This document shows positions 1-12,110 of a DNA stretch of 64,000 bases, one piece after another. Positions within the stretch are counted from its first letter, which is position 1, and each line of letters starts with the position of its first letter. Location: positions 6,820,001 to 6,884,000 of the forward strand of contig OU343053.1 of assembly GCA_910593695.2 (NCBI GenBank), read 5' to 3'. The stretch is from Ocypus olens (taxonomy: Eukaryota; Arthropoda; Insecta; Coleoptera; Staphylinidae). The translations under genes and the position numbers were made by a program. The notes under the pieces were generated by a model. It was not told where the DNA came from. It worked only from the letters and a program-made list of their open reading frames with translations, and searched no databases.

Positions 1-1435
1 TAAAAGATACTAATTTTTCCTCTTTTCAACGACCCATAACAACCATTTTCCTGTTGTGAAAAATATATAAGAAACTTGGATTGATTTAAATTTAAAACAA
101 TTTAAAAATTAAAAATTAAATTTAAAACAATAAAATCGTGAATCATTATATAAATTTAGAAGTAATTTAAATTAGCAATTATTTTATCTTTCTTAAACTC
201 TATCAAAATTCAATCCTCATAGCACCAGGTATTTATATGTTACTGAAATTTTTCTTAACTCCGTATTTATAATAAACTGATTTTGTTTTAAATCTGGCTA
301 TCTTTTCCAAATTGGAACATGTGTTGTGCACGGAGACACCAAAATATTTTATGTGCAAAAAACGAGATAAAGATAAGAAATGGCTCAGCATTTACTTTTC
401 GCTTAAACATCCCGGAGTTTTAAGTAAAATATGCCTTCTGCACACGAGCAGAATTTTCAATCTGGATATTATTTACGGCTCAGCCCCGAGCAATTCTTTA
501 CAAAAACAACTTACCCGAGATTTATACACCGTATAGTCCACTTTAATATGTCACAAATTATTTCCCTTCGAGAAATTTATCGAATGTTCAGTGTTCAGAC
601 TTTAATATTAATTTAGAATTACGAAAATCTAGGAATTGTAAAATTAACATTTTATTCGAATTATCTTAATGCTTTACACTCTTAAGTAATTATATTAAAT
701 GCCGAAAAACGATTAAATTTAATTTAATTTTCTTCATGAAAATTATTTGTGAGACTTACAGGAACCGAGACAAGCAAATTTTTTTTTACGTAGATCGTTC
801 GTACAACTGCTGGAAATATCGAAAAACAATTAAATTTAATTTTTCTTCTTTTTAAAATTTATGAGAAAGAAGTGACCACGCTCTCTTGATAATTACCTCG
901 GGCAAAGATAAATTTAACGCGGCAAATGTAAAATTTGAGGTTCGCGGCTTAAATGTGAATCCATTAAAAAGTAGGAGTAAAGTTTTATTTTTGCGAATCG
1001 TTTTCTTGCACCCATCGGCTAAATCTACTAAAAACCATGAACATAAAATACTTAGCACTGTTTTTAAGTTTCTCCCGGAATGGCGGAGTTCGCAGACAAT
1101 TGACTAAGTGCATTTCCATTTGCAGCAGTTCTAACAAATCGAATCGTTCCTGAGGGTGTCTTCCTGCGGCTGGCCATTATTTAAATCGGAAGTCTGTGGT
1201 CGATACTAAAGAATAATTACCGACAGGGGATGACCGGACCTTTCCCAACTTAACCTCTTGATTTAAGACGTACATCAGTTGCACTTGAACACTTTGCAGT
1301 GTTTTTTTTTTACAGTGCCTTTCACTATCTGCAATGTAGATTATACAGGGTGCTGCGTTTTACCTTCTATAGCTCATTTACTAATTAAGTTGGAATTTTG
1401 ATACATTAGCTATTTAATGCTTAACTAGACATCGT
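1..1435. other. AT-rich DNA, no gene seen
   Basis: I see no convincing coding frame, RNA gene or tandem array here. Short open frames at 312-616 and 852-1107 lack any recognisable motif and are no longer than chance allows at this base composition. A lone CAGGGTG end preceded by TA lies at 1346 and resembles the Tc1/mariner-type MITE termini found elsewhere in the window (for example 51764), but no partner end was found. Confidence 0.6.
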
Positions 1436-1545
1436 TTACTAATGAAAAATCGTTTATTTATGAAAAATCTTTCATTCATGAAAAATCGTTTATTAATGAA
1501 AAAATCGTTCATTAATCGGGGTCATTAATGAACGACTTTTGATAC
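1436..1545. repeat. short direct repeats, about 20 bp
   Basis: Four to five imperfect direct repeats of the kind TGAAAAATCGTTTATTAA, some reading CGTTCATTAAT. Copies shift between TTTATTAA and TTCATTAA. The block is too small to be a satellite and looks like local slippage duplication. Confidence 0.6.
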
Positions 1546-2229
1546 ATTTCGGCACATTAAAGTTAGCCATTAACCAACGAGCAACGGAAAATTATGTTTA
1601 TATTAAGGTAATGTTTTTAACTTACAATTCATACTTTGCCACTTATAATCGTTCCAGATAACTAACTATTGTTCTAAGTGGAGTTTGATTATGTTTGATA
1701 AAACATAAAACAAGGGTGATGTCCTGAATTACTAATTACTCCGCTCGTACATTAACGGCGAACCGATTAAGCTCTATTATTAAACTATATCGGAAAACAG
1801 TTTAATTATGGCCATAGAATTTGCGACCATCCATTCATAGTTTGTAATTAGATCTTTCTCTAATGGCAATCGTTAACTTTCAAATAGTTTAATCCTTCAT
1901 ATACGTGCTCAGTTATTAAATTTCGAAATATTCCAAACTCCATCGCTGTATACAAACATACTAATCGAATTTCTTATAAGGATACCTGTAGCTAATTTAG
2001 AGTGTTTTTGTCTTTATCTGTAATTAAATTACAATTTTGAACACATTGCACTACAATTTAATATTAACTGGCTGATAACGATGTTCGTGAAATTAATTAA
2101 CACTTATTTCTCAGGTTTTATTATTGGGATTAAAAATCAAATAGCATCTTGTGAGACTACGTGATATACTGGGTGCTGTAAAAATGGGGGATTAACTCAA
2201 TGATACGTTGTCGAGGATTACTTTTAGAG
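1546..2229. other. unique AT-rich DNA, no gene seen
   Basis: Non-repetitive sequence without an open frame worth calling. It separates the short repeats from the degenerate array that starts near 2230. Confidence 0.5.
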
Positions 2230-3055
2230 TATGAAAAAATAATTTAAAAAATCGGTTCAGATAATTTTAAAAATTAGCTTTTTGAAAAGCGATTTTGAAA
2301 ATTTGACCCTTCTAACGTAAAGAATAACAGATTTACATAAGTATGAAAAAGTCGCTCTTTACGACGCTCTTGTGCGATTCTCAAAAATTCACAAAAAAAT
2401 TCACCCACTAGAAAAATTAAAATTTCTTCAGTTACCTTGTATATTTCAATCCATCTATTAAAAACATATTTTGAAAGTTTTGGCCTTTCGATGTGAATAG
2501 TATACGTTTTACGTTAGAAGAAAAAAATAGACCCTGTACACTAAAAAATCACTAGAAATGCACGAAGTGGAAAATTAAAAAAATTCTTAAAATCATTGTC
2601 AAAATTCGTGTTTTGAATAATTCTTTAGGAAATTTTAATCTTTCAACGTAAGGAATAAAAGATTCACATGAACATGAAAAAGCGCTCTGTTGCGATTTTT
2701 AAAACTTTAACAAACTGCACCTGAAAATTTTAAATTTTTTCCGGTAATTTTATAAAATCATCTTTTCAAAAACTCTTTAAAAAAATTGAGACTTTCAAGG
2801 CGACGGATAAAATGTTTACGTGAAGATAAAACGTCGCGCGTGACTTTATAAAAAATACACACACAGGAAAAATAAAATTTTCTTCTAGTTATTTTGTAAA
2901 CATATCTTTTAATCAAAAAAAATGAAAATTTTGGTCTTTTGATGTTTTTCATAAAAAAATTAATCAAAGGATAAAGAAAATGCGCTTTCTGATACTCAAA
3001 AATTCATAAAAAAATGCACGCGGTTGAAAATTTTTAAATTTCCTGAAGTTTACAT
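2230..3055. repeat. degenerate tandem array, about 165-bp period
   Basis: About five diverged monomers. Each contains a version of 'gaaaatttt(gg)cctttc(a/g)a(t/c)gt', then a run like 'agattcacatgaacatgaaaaa', a 'gcgct(c/t)t' segment and 'attcacaaaaaaatgcac'. Successive units can be aligned by eye near 2295, 2470, 2630, 2775 and 2905, but substitutions and indels are many, so the array is old. An open frame at 2758-2967 on the minus strand is an accident of the monomer. Confidence 0.6.
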
Positions 3056-3059
3056 GAAC

Positions 3060-3350
3060 TATTAAAACTTTTTATTTTATTTTTCTAAAAAAAAATATTT
3101 TCTGAAAAATATTTTCAACCAAAAGATGTTCATTTCTTTGTTATCTTTATTATCTGTCAAAATGTTTTTGTAATATTCTTCATATTTAAAAAAAAATATC
3201 AGAAAGAAACAAAAGACGGTTAAGGTAAACACTTTTTGTGTGTACGAAATTTTACCAAAAGCTTTTTAGTTCTTGGGATTATCAAGTAAGACCAATGATA
3301 AAAGTTTTATGGTAATTCCTGTACTGGTTTTTGAGATACAACGCGCACTT
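3060..3350 (+). repeat. RF1 dispersed repeat, internal fragment
   Basis: Matches the middle of the RF1 element whose full copy is at 17598-18350. It shares in order the 'agatgttcatttctttgtt' stretch, 'cggttaaggtaaaca', 'aaattttaccaaaagctttt', 'attatcaagtaaga' and 'gtttttgagatacaacgcgcac'. The match stops exactly where the full copy enters its CA microsatellite. The left third and the terminal hairpin are absent. A 23-bp-based satellite starts about 90 bp downstream. Confidence 0.7.
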
Positions 3351-3357
3351 TGATTTT

Positions 3358-3402
3358 CACCTGACCTTAGTTGATTTTCCAAGGTCAAACCAAGGTCACT
3401 AC
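3358..3402. promoter_or_regulatory. cluster of AGGTCA-type half-sites
   Basis: TGACCT at about 3363 is followed by two CAAGGTCA copies near 3380 and 3391. CAAGGTCA is the extended half-site bound by monomeric nuclear receptors of the FTZ-F1/ERR type. A similar arrangement occurs at 60530-60592, which points to a shared dispersed repeat and makes genuine regulation uncertain. Confidence 0.3.
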
Positions 3403-3439
3403 TGTATGTTCACCTCCAAACCGTTTAACTTTTATGTAA

Positions 3440-6024
3440 AACAATTTTTAAATCTATTTTCAACTGCCAAATACCACAATTTCCAACTGTCAAAAATGAC
3501 AATTTTTAACTGCTAACAATGGCCATTTTAACTGTCAAAAATTGCATTTTTTTAGTGCTTACAATGACCATCTGCAACTGTCAAAAATGACAATTTTCAA
3601 CTACCAAAAATGACAATTTTCAATTGCCAAAAACTACAGTTTTCAACTGTCAAAAATGATACTTTTTAGCTACCAATAACGACAATTTTCAACCTCCAAA
3701 AACTCCAATTTTGAAATGAGAAAATTGATCATTTTCAGCAACCAAAAACTGCCAAAAATGACAATTTTCAACTGCCAAAAACTACAATTACCAACTGTCA
3801 AAAATAAAAAATTTCAACTGTTGACGATGACCATTTTCATCTGCCAACGATGACCTTTTTCAACTGTAAAAATAATAATTTTCAGCTACCAATAATGACA
3901 ATTTTCAACCTCCAAAATCTAAAATTTTGAAATGAGAAAATTGATAATTTTCAGCAACCAAAAACTGCAAAAATGACAATTTTCAACTGACAAAAACTAC
4001 AATTTCCAACTGTCAAAAATAAAAAATTTCAACTGTTAACGATGACCATTTTAACTGGCAGAAAATGCAATTTTTAACCACTAACGATGATTATTTGCAA
4101 CTGCCGAAAAAAAATTTTAAATGCCAAAATATTCAACAGGCAAAAACTTCAATTTTCAACTAAAAATAACATTAAAAAATCTCACTTTTCGCAGTTTTTC
4201 ACAGTTGAAAAGTGTCATTAGTATTTGAAAATTTACTTTGTTGGCTTCTGAAAATTTTTCTCAATTTTTTGCAGTTTAAAACTGTAGATTTTGGCAGTAG
4301 AAAATAATGGCCAAAAATTGTTGCCAACAATGACCAAAAATATTGATTTTCAGCTGCAAAATGGAGAATTTTTAACTGTCAAAAACTACAGTTCTTAAAC
4401 TACCAAAATTGATAATGTTCAGGAGCCAAAAAAGTAAATTTTTAACTACCAAAAATAACGATTTTCTACTGCCAAAAATGACAAATTTGAACTGCAAAAC
4501 ACTAAAATTTCTTCTAACTGTCAAAAATGATATTTTTCAACTGCTAAAGATGGCCATTTGCAATTGCCGAAAATGACTATTTTAAACTGTAAAAAATGAA
4601 CATTCTTAACTGCCAACAACGACCATTTTTAACTGTCTAAAATAATAATTATCAGCTACAAAAAATCTTTGATAGAACCTCAAAAGTATTCCCCAGATTT
4701 CTCCGCGGTCTAACCTACGTTTTTATCATCCAAAGGCGTTACGGTAACAAATTAAATAGGACTGTCAAAAATGACAATTTTTACCTGCTGACAATGGCAA
4801 TTTTAACTGTCAAAAATTGCATTTTTTATCTGGTTACAATGACCATCTGCAACTGTCAAAAATGACAATTTTCAACAAAACAAAATTTATAATGCTCAGA
4901 AGATAAAAAAAGTTTATTAATATTCAACTACCAAAAATGACGATTTTCTACTGCCCAAAATTACAAATTTGAACTGCAAAAAACTAAAATTTCTTCCAAC
5001 TGTCAAATATGATATTTTTCAACTGCTAAAGATGACCATTTGTAATTGCCGAAAATGACTATTTTCAACTGTAAAAAAATGAACATTCTTAACTGCCAAC
5101 GATGGTCATTTTCAACTGTCAAAAATGATTTTCCATAACTGCCAACGATGACCTTTTTCAACTCTCAAAAATAAAAAATTTTAGCTACTCATAATGACAA
5201 TTTTCAACCTACAAACTACAATTTTTAAATGAGAAAATTGATTATTTTCAGCAACCAAAAACTCCAAAAAGAGACCATTTTTAACTGCCAAAAATTATAA
5301 TTTTGAAATGAGAAAATTGATTATTTTCAGCAACCAAAAACTGCAAAAAGTGACCATTTTCAACTGCAAAAACTTTTCAAGTGAAAAATTAAAAATTAAA
5401 AATCTTACTTTTGGCAGTTTTTCACAGTTGAAAAGTGTCATTTTTGGTTTTTCAAAATTCTTGGCTTCTGAAAATGTTTCTCAATTCTTTGCAGTTTAAA
5501 ACTAGATTTCGGCAGTTGAAAATGATAGATTTTTAATTGCCAAAAATGATCAGAAATAGTGATTTCAGCTACAAAATTGATAATTTCTAACTGTCAAAAA
5601 CTACAGTTTTAAAACTGCCAAAATTGATAATGTACAGAAACCAAAAAAGTAATTTTCAACTACTAAAAATGACGATTTTGTACTGCCAAAATGACAAATT
5701 TGAACTGCATTTTTGCATGAAACTCGCTACAAAATTGATAATTTTTAACTGTCAAAAACTACAGTTTTAAAACTGCCAAAATCGATAATGTACAGAAACC
5801 AAAAAAGTAATTTTCAACTACCAAAAATGACGATTTTGTACTGCCAAAAATGACAAATTTGAACTGCATTTTTGCATGAAACTCGCTACAAAATTGAGAA
5901 TTTTTAACTGTCAAAAACTACAGTTTTAAAATTGCCAAAATTGATAATGTTCAGAAGCCAAAAAAGTAAATTTTCAACTACCAAAAATGATGATTTTGTA
6001 CTGCCAAAAATGACAAATTTAAAC
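3440..6024. repeat. 23-bp-based satellite array
   Basis: More than 90 degenerate units around CAACTGTCAAAAATGACAAT. The core TGTCAnnnnTGACA is itself a palindrome, so the array is rich in small inverted repeats. Longer composite blocks recur, for example the 'caaccaaaaactgc' block near 3740, 3955 and 5330. A non-satellite island of about 100 bp interrupts it at 4660-4765. Frames at 3331-3516 and 5308-5499 are products of the repeat. From 5568 the array becomes regular 159-bp units, listed separately. Confidence 0.85.
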
Positions 6025-6045
6025 TGCATTTTTGCATGAAACTCG
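5568..6045. repeat. 159-bp higher-order units containing transposon-derived sequence
   Basis: Three nearly identical units start with GCTACAAAATTGA at 5568, 5726 and 5885, a spacing of 158-159 bp. From the first unit's end onward each unit ends with GCATTTTTGCATGAAACTCG. That 20-mer is not made of the 23-bp motif, but it closely matches the loop region of the foldback element at 9283-9305 and the left arm of the dimer element that starts at 6025. The units therefore seem to be amplified across a satellite-transposon junction. Confidence 0.75.
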
Positions 6046-6294
6046 ATTTTCAGTCGTTATTTGTTTTTTTAGTAATAGCGTCATCCATTTTGTTTTTAAA
6101 CGGCAACACCCTATTTTTGTTTTTGATCGTTTTATTGTCAAACAGGCAGTATAAAAATGTTGCCATCTTACATAAGAAATGTTTCGAGTAAATTACCATT
6201 GAAGGTGAGAACTTCATATTAAGACTTTTTGCAAAATGACCTTGTTCCAGCGATTTTTTTCCAAACAAAAATGATCTTGACCTACCAAATAATA

Positions 6295-6345
6295 CAATAT
6301 GGTTTCAACAAGACTGCGCACTCCCGCACTGTGCGCGTTTTTTTT
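6295..6345 (+). pseudogene. DDE transposase fragment (plus-strand arm)
   Basis: The reading is WFQQDCALPHCARFF, which matches the conserved 'WFQQDGAPPH' block around the second catalytic aspartate of Tc1/mariner-superfamily (DDE_3 fold) transposases. Gly is replaced by Cys and a stop follows within a few codons. It is one of two mirror copies at the centre of the inverted dimer. Confidence 0.7.
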
Positions 6346-6404
6346 AACAATTGCTAACATGAATGCGCAGAATTAGCCTGGAAATAGTCAAAATGTTGAA
6401 AAAG

Positions 6405-6474
6405 AATTTCTACATGTTCGTAAAAAAATGGACATAGTGCGGTGATGCGCCGTCTTGCCGAAACCATATTGTAT
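6405..6474 (-). pseudogene. DDE transposase fragment (minus-strand arm)
   Basis: On the minus strand the reading is IWFRQDGASPHYVHFF, then TNM and a stop. It is the mirror copy of the block at 6295-6345 and keeps the Asp and the Gly-Ala pair that the other copy has lost. The two copies differ at many positions, so the inversion is not recent. Confidence 0.7.
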
Positions 6475-6815
6475 TATGTGGAAGGTTAAGATCATTGTAA
6501 TTTGGAAAAATTGTTGGAACAAGGTCATTTTGCAAAAACTCTAAATATAGTATTCTCACCTTCAATTGTCATGGCAACATTTTTATATTGCCGGTTCGGT
6601 TTAAAAGATCTCTCAAAATCAAAAACAAAAATAGGGGGTTGTCATTTAAAAACAAAATGGCTGACGTTATTACTCGTAAAGAAATACCGACTGAAAGTCG
6701 ACATTCATTCAAAAATGTGTTTTTTATGAAAGAAAATCGACATGTTCGAGGATTTTTTCCAAAAATATTTTATCTCATTTTTACTGAATATTTTCCATAC
6801 TTTAGGAGCGCACTG

Positions 6816-8334
6816 TATAGACGCTATTACCGTTTCAACAATTTCTCTAACAGAACTGCACTGCATTGATCCCGCAATAGACCGAAAAATAACTGATATA
6901 TCACTAAATATTACTTCAGATAAGCTACAGTTTATATTTACCAGAAGATGATGGATCGCCATAAAAGGAATTCACTCATCACGGGTGTCAAATCAAGAAA
7001 TATTTTATGAAATCCACCCTTCTCGATTGTATTCCAGGAAATATTTCAGCAATGGAACGTTAATCTTTTAATAAAAATTGCAATCATACTCCCAACTAAA
7101 AACACTCAAAATGAATGTTATGTTTTTAGGGGAGGGTGGGGCAGAACGGGGACGCTAATGGTTTTTGAGAGATTAAGACGCTCCAGAATGCGAAAATCTT
7201 CTATCAACGGTACAGCTGTCTTGAAACGGCTCCCCTCTGTAGATAAATTCCCTTTGTCATAAAAAAATCGTGACGTGGCCATCCTTCAACTTTCTCCGAT
7301 TTAATGGAATGATGGTTATTTTTTTACAACTGCCTAAAGAAGTACGTTTTTGCGCTCACCATATGGAGGACTATCAATAAAAGCGACAACATTAAATGCT
7401 GTAAGCAAGTTTACTCACTACTAGTGCACTCATTTATCCAATAACCAGGTAGAACTAGAATACTAGCTGAGGAAGTAAAGAAAATATTATAATTCATGTA
7501 ATCACCAACGAATGTCCGCCCTCTAAAAAATATCTTCATTCACGAGACAGAGTTATTGTAACATTTACGATAATACAATTGACTAGCCATCAGGAAACAA
7601 TACACCCCCCATATTATAGTATTCAGGACATCCAGTGACACTATCCCAGATGGCCATGCAGTCAATATAAGCCACCCATACATAAAGATATCCATAAAAA
7701 TTCAATAAAAAGCACAATGCCGTAGCCTCCCCCCCCCTCCCCCTCGGAATGGAAAGCAGCACATCCCGAAAACAAATCTGGGGGACAGTATCATGAGTGC
7801 TTTTTCTCCCAAAAGAGAGTCTCAGATTTACGAATGGCGCATCCGTTCTAATGCCTTCTTTTCTTGGGGACTGAAATGCTTTACCGCTATAAATCGCTCA
7901 GGTTTAATGCGGCGAAATAATACCCGGCGCCTATGAAACTTCTCCGCCTCCTAATAATCGGCCATCGATGATAACAGGGCCGAGGATTCGGCACTTAATG
8001 CGAGAGACGTGTCTCAATTACTTTGATTGAATTTCGATGTTCTCCAGTCTCGGGAAATATGGAATGAATTTTGTTTTATATCTTCGGTGTGTGTTAAGTA
8101 ATAAATAATATCTCAAAATAAAGAAACTGCGGGTGCAGATACTCAGATATACAATTTTCCATTAAATAATTATCCATTAATTGATTTTTTTATTTAAAAA
8201 TTTAAAACAAATCGGAAAATTATTTTAAACTATAGAGTTATTTTTGGGACTAATTTGAGATGCTGAGGACTAAAAATTGATTTTCATTTACTTGAATGTT
8301 TAATCTTTTTATCTGCAATATTCATTGTTGAACT
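6816..8334. other. mostly unique DNA with an RF1 scrap, no gene seen
   Basis: Non-tandem sequence with slightly higher GC around 7700-8080 and a C-rich tract at about 7727-7744. I found no frame with a recognisable motif. The only repeat I can place is the RF1 left-end fragment at 7262-7320. Confidence 0.5.
7262..7320 (+). repeat. RF1 left-end fragment
   Basis: Carries 'cgtgacgtggccatcc' followed by 'caactttctccgatttaatgg', the left terminus of RF1 as seen at 17598 and 39560. Homology fades within about 60 bp. Confidence 0.65.
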
Positions 8335-10505
8335 TTTTTTCTTTTAGCCTGAAATTTTAGATTTTTTTGGCCTTTATTTTTATTTTTATTTTTTTTTAAT
8401 TTTTGACTTTTGGCTCAAATATTCCTTATTTTGACCTAAATTTTCGATGTATTTGTCAATAATTTTGATTTCTTGGTTAATATTTTTTATGTTTAGACTT
8501 GAGTATTAGATGTTTTAATGTTTTGACTACATTTTAGATCTTTGGCCCGTATTTTGAATTTTTTGGTTCCAGATTTTACATTTTTTAATTTTAATTTTTA
8601 GACACACAAATCATCTTTATTCAGACCGAGTATATGTAAACAGTAGGAACTATATTTTATATTTTTCTTTTTGTTAAATTTTTGACTTTTGGCTCAAATA
8701 TTCCTTATTTTGATCTAAATTTTCGATGTATTTGTCAAAAATTTTGAATTTTTGGTTAGTATTTTTTTAATTTTTAGACCTGAATATTTGATGTTTTGAT
8801 GTTTGACTACATTTTAGATCTTTAGCCTGTATTTTGAATTTTTTCGTTCCAAATTCTAAATTTTTTAATTTTAATTTTTAGACATACAAATCATATTTAT
8901 TCAGAGCGAGTACGTGTAAACAGTAGGACCTGTATTTTAGATTTTTCTTTTTGTTAAAATTTTGACTTTTGGCTCAAGTATTCCTTATTTTGATCTAAAT
9001 TTTCGATGTATTTGTCAAAAATTTTGATTTCTTGGTTAATACTTTTTATGTTTAGACCCGAATATTAGATGTTTTGATGTTTTGACTACATTTTAGATAT
9101 TTGGCCTGTATTTTAAATTTTTCTGTTCCAAATTAAAAAAAAAACATTTTAGTTTTTAGACATACAAATCATCTTTATTCAGACCAAGTCACGCCTAAGT
9201 ATGGAATATATTCAGTAAAACCGAAATAAAATATTTTTGGAAAAAAATCTTGAACACGTCGATTTTGTTTTTAAAAATACACATTTTTGCATGAAAGTCG
9301 ATTTTCAGTTCATGTAAAAATGTGCATTTTTCTAAAAGAAAAGCAACGTTTTTGAGGATTTTTCCAAAAATATTTTATTTCGATTTTACGGACTATATTC
9401 CATACTTTAGACGCGCACTGTATGTATACAGTAGGACCTGTATTTTAGATTTTTCTTTTTGTTAATTTTTTGACTTTCGGCTCAAATATTCCTTATTTTG
9501 ATCTAAATTTTCCATGTATTTGTCATTCTTTTTTATTTTTGGTTAGTATTTTTTATTTCTAGACCTGAATATTTGATGTTTTGATGTTTTGACTACATTT
9601 TAGATCTTTGGCCTGTATTTTGAATTTTTTCGTTCCAAATTCTAACTTTTTTAATTTTAATTTTTAGACACACAAATCATCTTTATTTAGACCAAGTATG
9701 TGTAAACAATATTTTAGATTTTTTTTTTGTTAAATTTTTGACTTTTTGCTCAAATATTCCTTATTTTGATCTAAATTTTCCATGTATTTGTCAAAAATTT
9801 TGATTTATTGATTAATATTTTTTTATGTTTAGACCTGAATTTTAGATGTTTTGATGTTTTGACTACATTTTAGATCTTTGACCTGTTTTTGAATTTTTTT
9901 GTTCCAAATCAGAAAAATTTTAATTTTAATTTTTAGACACACAAATAATCTTTATACAGACCGAGTATGTATAAACAGTAGGACCTGTATTTTAGATTTT
10001 TCTTTTTGTTAAATTTTTGACTTTTGACTCAAATATTCCTTATTTTGATCTAAATTTTCAATATATTTGTCAAAAATTTTGATTTCTTGGTTAATATTTT
10101 TTATGTTTAGACCTGAATATTAGATGTTTTGATATTTTGACTACATTTTAGATCTTTGGCCTGTATTTTGAATTTTTTTGTTCCAAATTAAAAAAAAAAA
10201 AATCATTTTAATTTTTAGACACACAAATCATCTTTATTCAGACCGAGTATATGTATACAGTAGGACCTGCATTTTAGATTTTTCTTTTTGTTAAATTTTT
10301 GACATTAGGCTCAAATATTCCTTATTTTGATCTAAATTTTCGATGTATTTTTTATTTTTGGTTAGTATTTTTTTATTTCTAGACCTGGATATTTGATGTT
10401 TTAACTACATTTTAGATCTTTGGCCGTATTCTGATTTTTTTTGTTCTAAATATAAATTTTTTAATTTTAATAGACACATAAATCATCTTTATTCAGACTG
10501 AGTAT
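8335..10505. repeat. 255-282-bp satellite array
   Basis: The landmark TCAGACCGAGTATGTGTA, with variants, recurs at 8621, 8901, 9179, 9687, 9956, 10238 and 10493. Once the foldback element at 9189-9420 is discounted, the spacings are 280, 278, about 276, 269, 282 and 255 bp. Each unit carries 'ggctcaaatattccttattttgatctaaatttt' and 'gactacattttagatctttggcctgtattttgaatttttt' segments. Units are well preserved, with scattered indels. Confidence 0.9.
9189..9420. mobile_element. foldback MITE inserted in the satellite
   Basis: A 232-bp insertion splits one satellite unit between 'cagaccaag' and 'tatgtatacagtagg'. It is a near-complete hairpin: the left arm ('aagtatggaatatattcagtaaaaccg' region) mirrors the right arm ending 'catactttagacgcgcactg', with the turn near 9305. 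The right terminus reads CAGTGCGCGTCTAAAGTATG on the minus strand. The left terminus is eroded. The undisrupted unit at 10238 shows that insertion was at or next to a TA, as expected of Tc1/mariner-type MITEs. Confidence 0.8.
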
Positions 10506-10559
10506 GTATATACAGAAATAACCATAAAATTACATTAAATATGGATGTGTATGTACAGG

Positions 10560-11425
10560 CTATCGACCTGAAGTCTTTCTGTCCTAGTTTAATTTTTATA
10601 TTCTTTATTTTGGCGTAAATTTCCATTTGTTTCCTAAAATAAAATTTTTTAGTCCGAATTGTTCATTTTTTGGCCCGATTTTGTTTTTATTTCGCCTTAT
10701 TTTTTTAGATCTTTTGCCTGATTTGGTTTTTATGCGCGAATTTTTCGTTCATTGCCTGTATTTTCGATTTTTTATTGTTTACCTTTTTTTAGATTTTAGA
10801 TTTATTAACCTAAATTATTGTTTTTTACAGGCGATTTAAAAAAAATGCGATTATTTTCGAGTTTCTGGTCGGAAACTTATTTTGAGCTAAAGAGTTATTT
10901 TTATGATGAATTATTTTGCTTTTAATTTTTTTTTTTTGGTCTGCATTTTTATTTCTAGACCTAGTATTCTTCATTTGTTGGCCCGTATTTTAGATCTTTG
11001 GCCTGTTTTTTCGATTTTTCAGCATTTTCGAGTTTTTGGCCTAAACATTATTTATTTTGGCAAACATTTTCCGATTTGTTTGTTGAATTTTTCGAGTTTT
11101 TAGTCCGCATTTTTTTATCTTCAGCGATGTTTTGCTTAAATTTTCGACTTTTTGGCCTATATTGTTGATTTATTATTTCTTACCCTATAGTTCTGATAGT
11201 TCAGATTTTGATCTGTAATTTCGATTTATTTGGTCTTAATTTTTGACCATTTGGACCAAATTTCGTAATTTTTTTTATTTATTTGTTCAAATTTACGATT
11301 TGGTCCGCATTTTTTTAGGCGGGAATTTTTGATTTTTTGTCCTATATTTTATAATTTTACACCTGTATTATTGATACACGGGAATTGTTAATTTTTCTGA
11401 TATAGATGTGCATTATTAAATATTT
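10560..11425. repeat. degenerate T-rich array of 'TTTTTGGCC' type
   Basis: Short irregular units around 'atttttngatttttttggcctg(t/a)attttt'. Similar sequence is found in the opposite orientation at 40960-43560. Frames at 10627-10839 and 10903-11103 are F/L-rich by-products of the repeat. Confidence 0.65.
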
Positions 11426-11429
11426 TCCG

Positions 11430-12105
11430 TATTTTTTCATAGGTAATCCCTAGTTTTATAAATATTCCCAGTATGTGTGATCACATAAATAAATATAAGA
11501 TATTCAATTACACATGCTGGAACTCTCTTCTGGGAGAAATTCCTATTATAATACATTACACCTGACAGCGGTTCGTTACGAGGGTTTTTCTTAATGCTCT
11601 TATGGGAATGTAATAGACAGAGGAATCTGAGAAATTACAATGATATTATGGGAAACTATTTTCGGACCCTTCTTTATTGCAGAGAAGAAAACAACGGAGG
11701 TAAATTTATCCAGAAAATACCAGTAACAACCAAATTATTACATAGATAAATAAATAACTATATACAATACTATCGTTATTTATGAAATAGATGTTTCATA
11801 TTGCAAATATGTCACAACCAGAGAGTTTACCTTTCAATCAGTTTTGTTACGCTTGCTGTGTTTTTTGTTTTATTTTTACAAAGCTAGGTGTCGCTGTATC
11901 TCAAAAAAGGGAGATTTCTAAATGGAATCTAAGGATTCTTTATTTATCATTCAAATCATCTGTCTTCAGATATTTTTTCTCCACACCTGTACTTTCACTA
12001 ATCACCTACGATTCAGGTATAAAATAGGTTCAAACATTCCATAATCTCCTCAGTTATTCACTAGTTGTTCACGTTCACGTAAGTGTATTTTATTCTTTAA
12101 CATTC
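11430..12105. other. unique DNA upstream of the ribozyme, no gene seen
   Basis: No tandem structure. An open frame at 11791-12027 on the plus strand (78 codons) has no recognisable motif. I looked for Penelope-like reverse transcriptase or GIY-YIG motifs that might accompany a hammerhead and saw none. Confidence 0.5.
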
Positions 12106-12110
12106 AATTC

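Larger units (their letters stand above)
6025..6815. mobile_element. inverted dimer of a Tc1/mariner-type element
   Basis: A large imperfect palindrome centred near 6382. The left arm (6025-6380) and right arm (6385-6740) contain the same landmarks in opposite order: a DDE-transposase fragment next to the centre, then a GAACAAGGTCATTTTGCAAA block, then an 'aaaatgttgccat' block and 'aacaaaatggctgacg'. Beyond 6740 only the right arm continues to a terminus, 'tccatactttaggagcgcactg' followed by TA, which matches the ends of the elements at 9420 and 29374. The left terminus is missing and the arm runs directly into the 159-bp satellite units. No intact transposase remains. Confidence 0.75.

Noticed and set aside
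10627..11103. Phe/Leu-rich open frames
   Set aside because: They follow the T-rich tandem repeat and look like membrane proteins only because TTT and TTA codons dominate.
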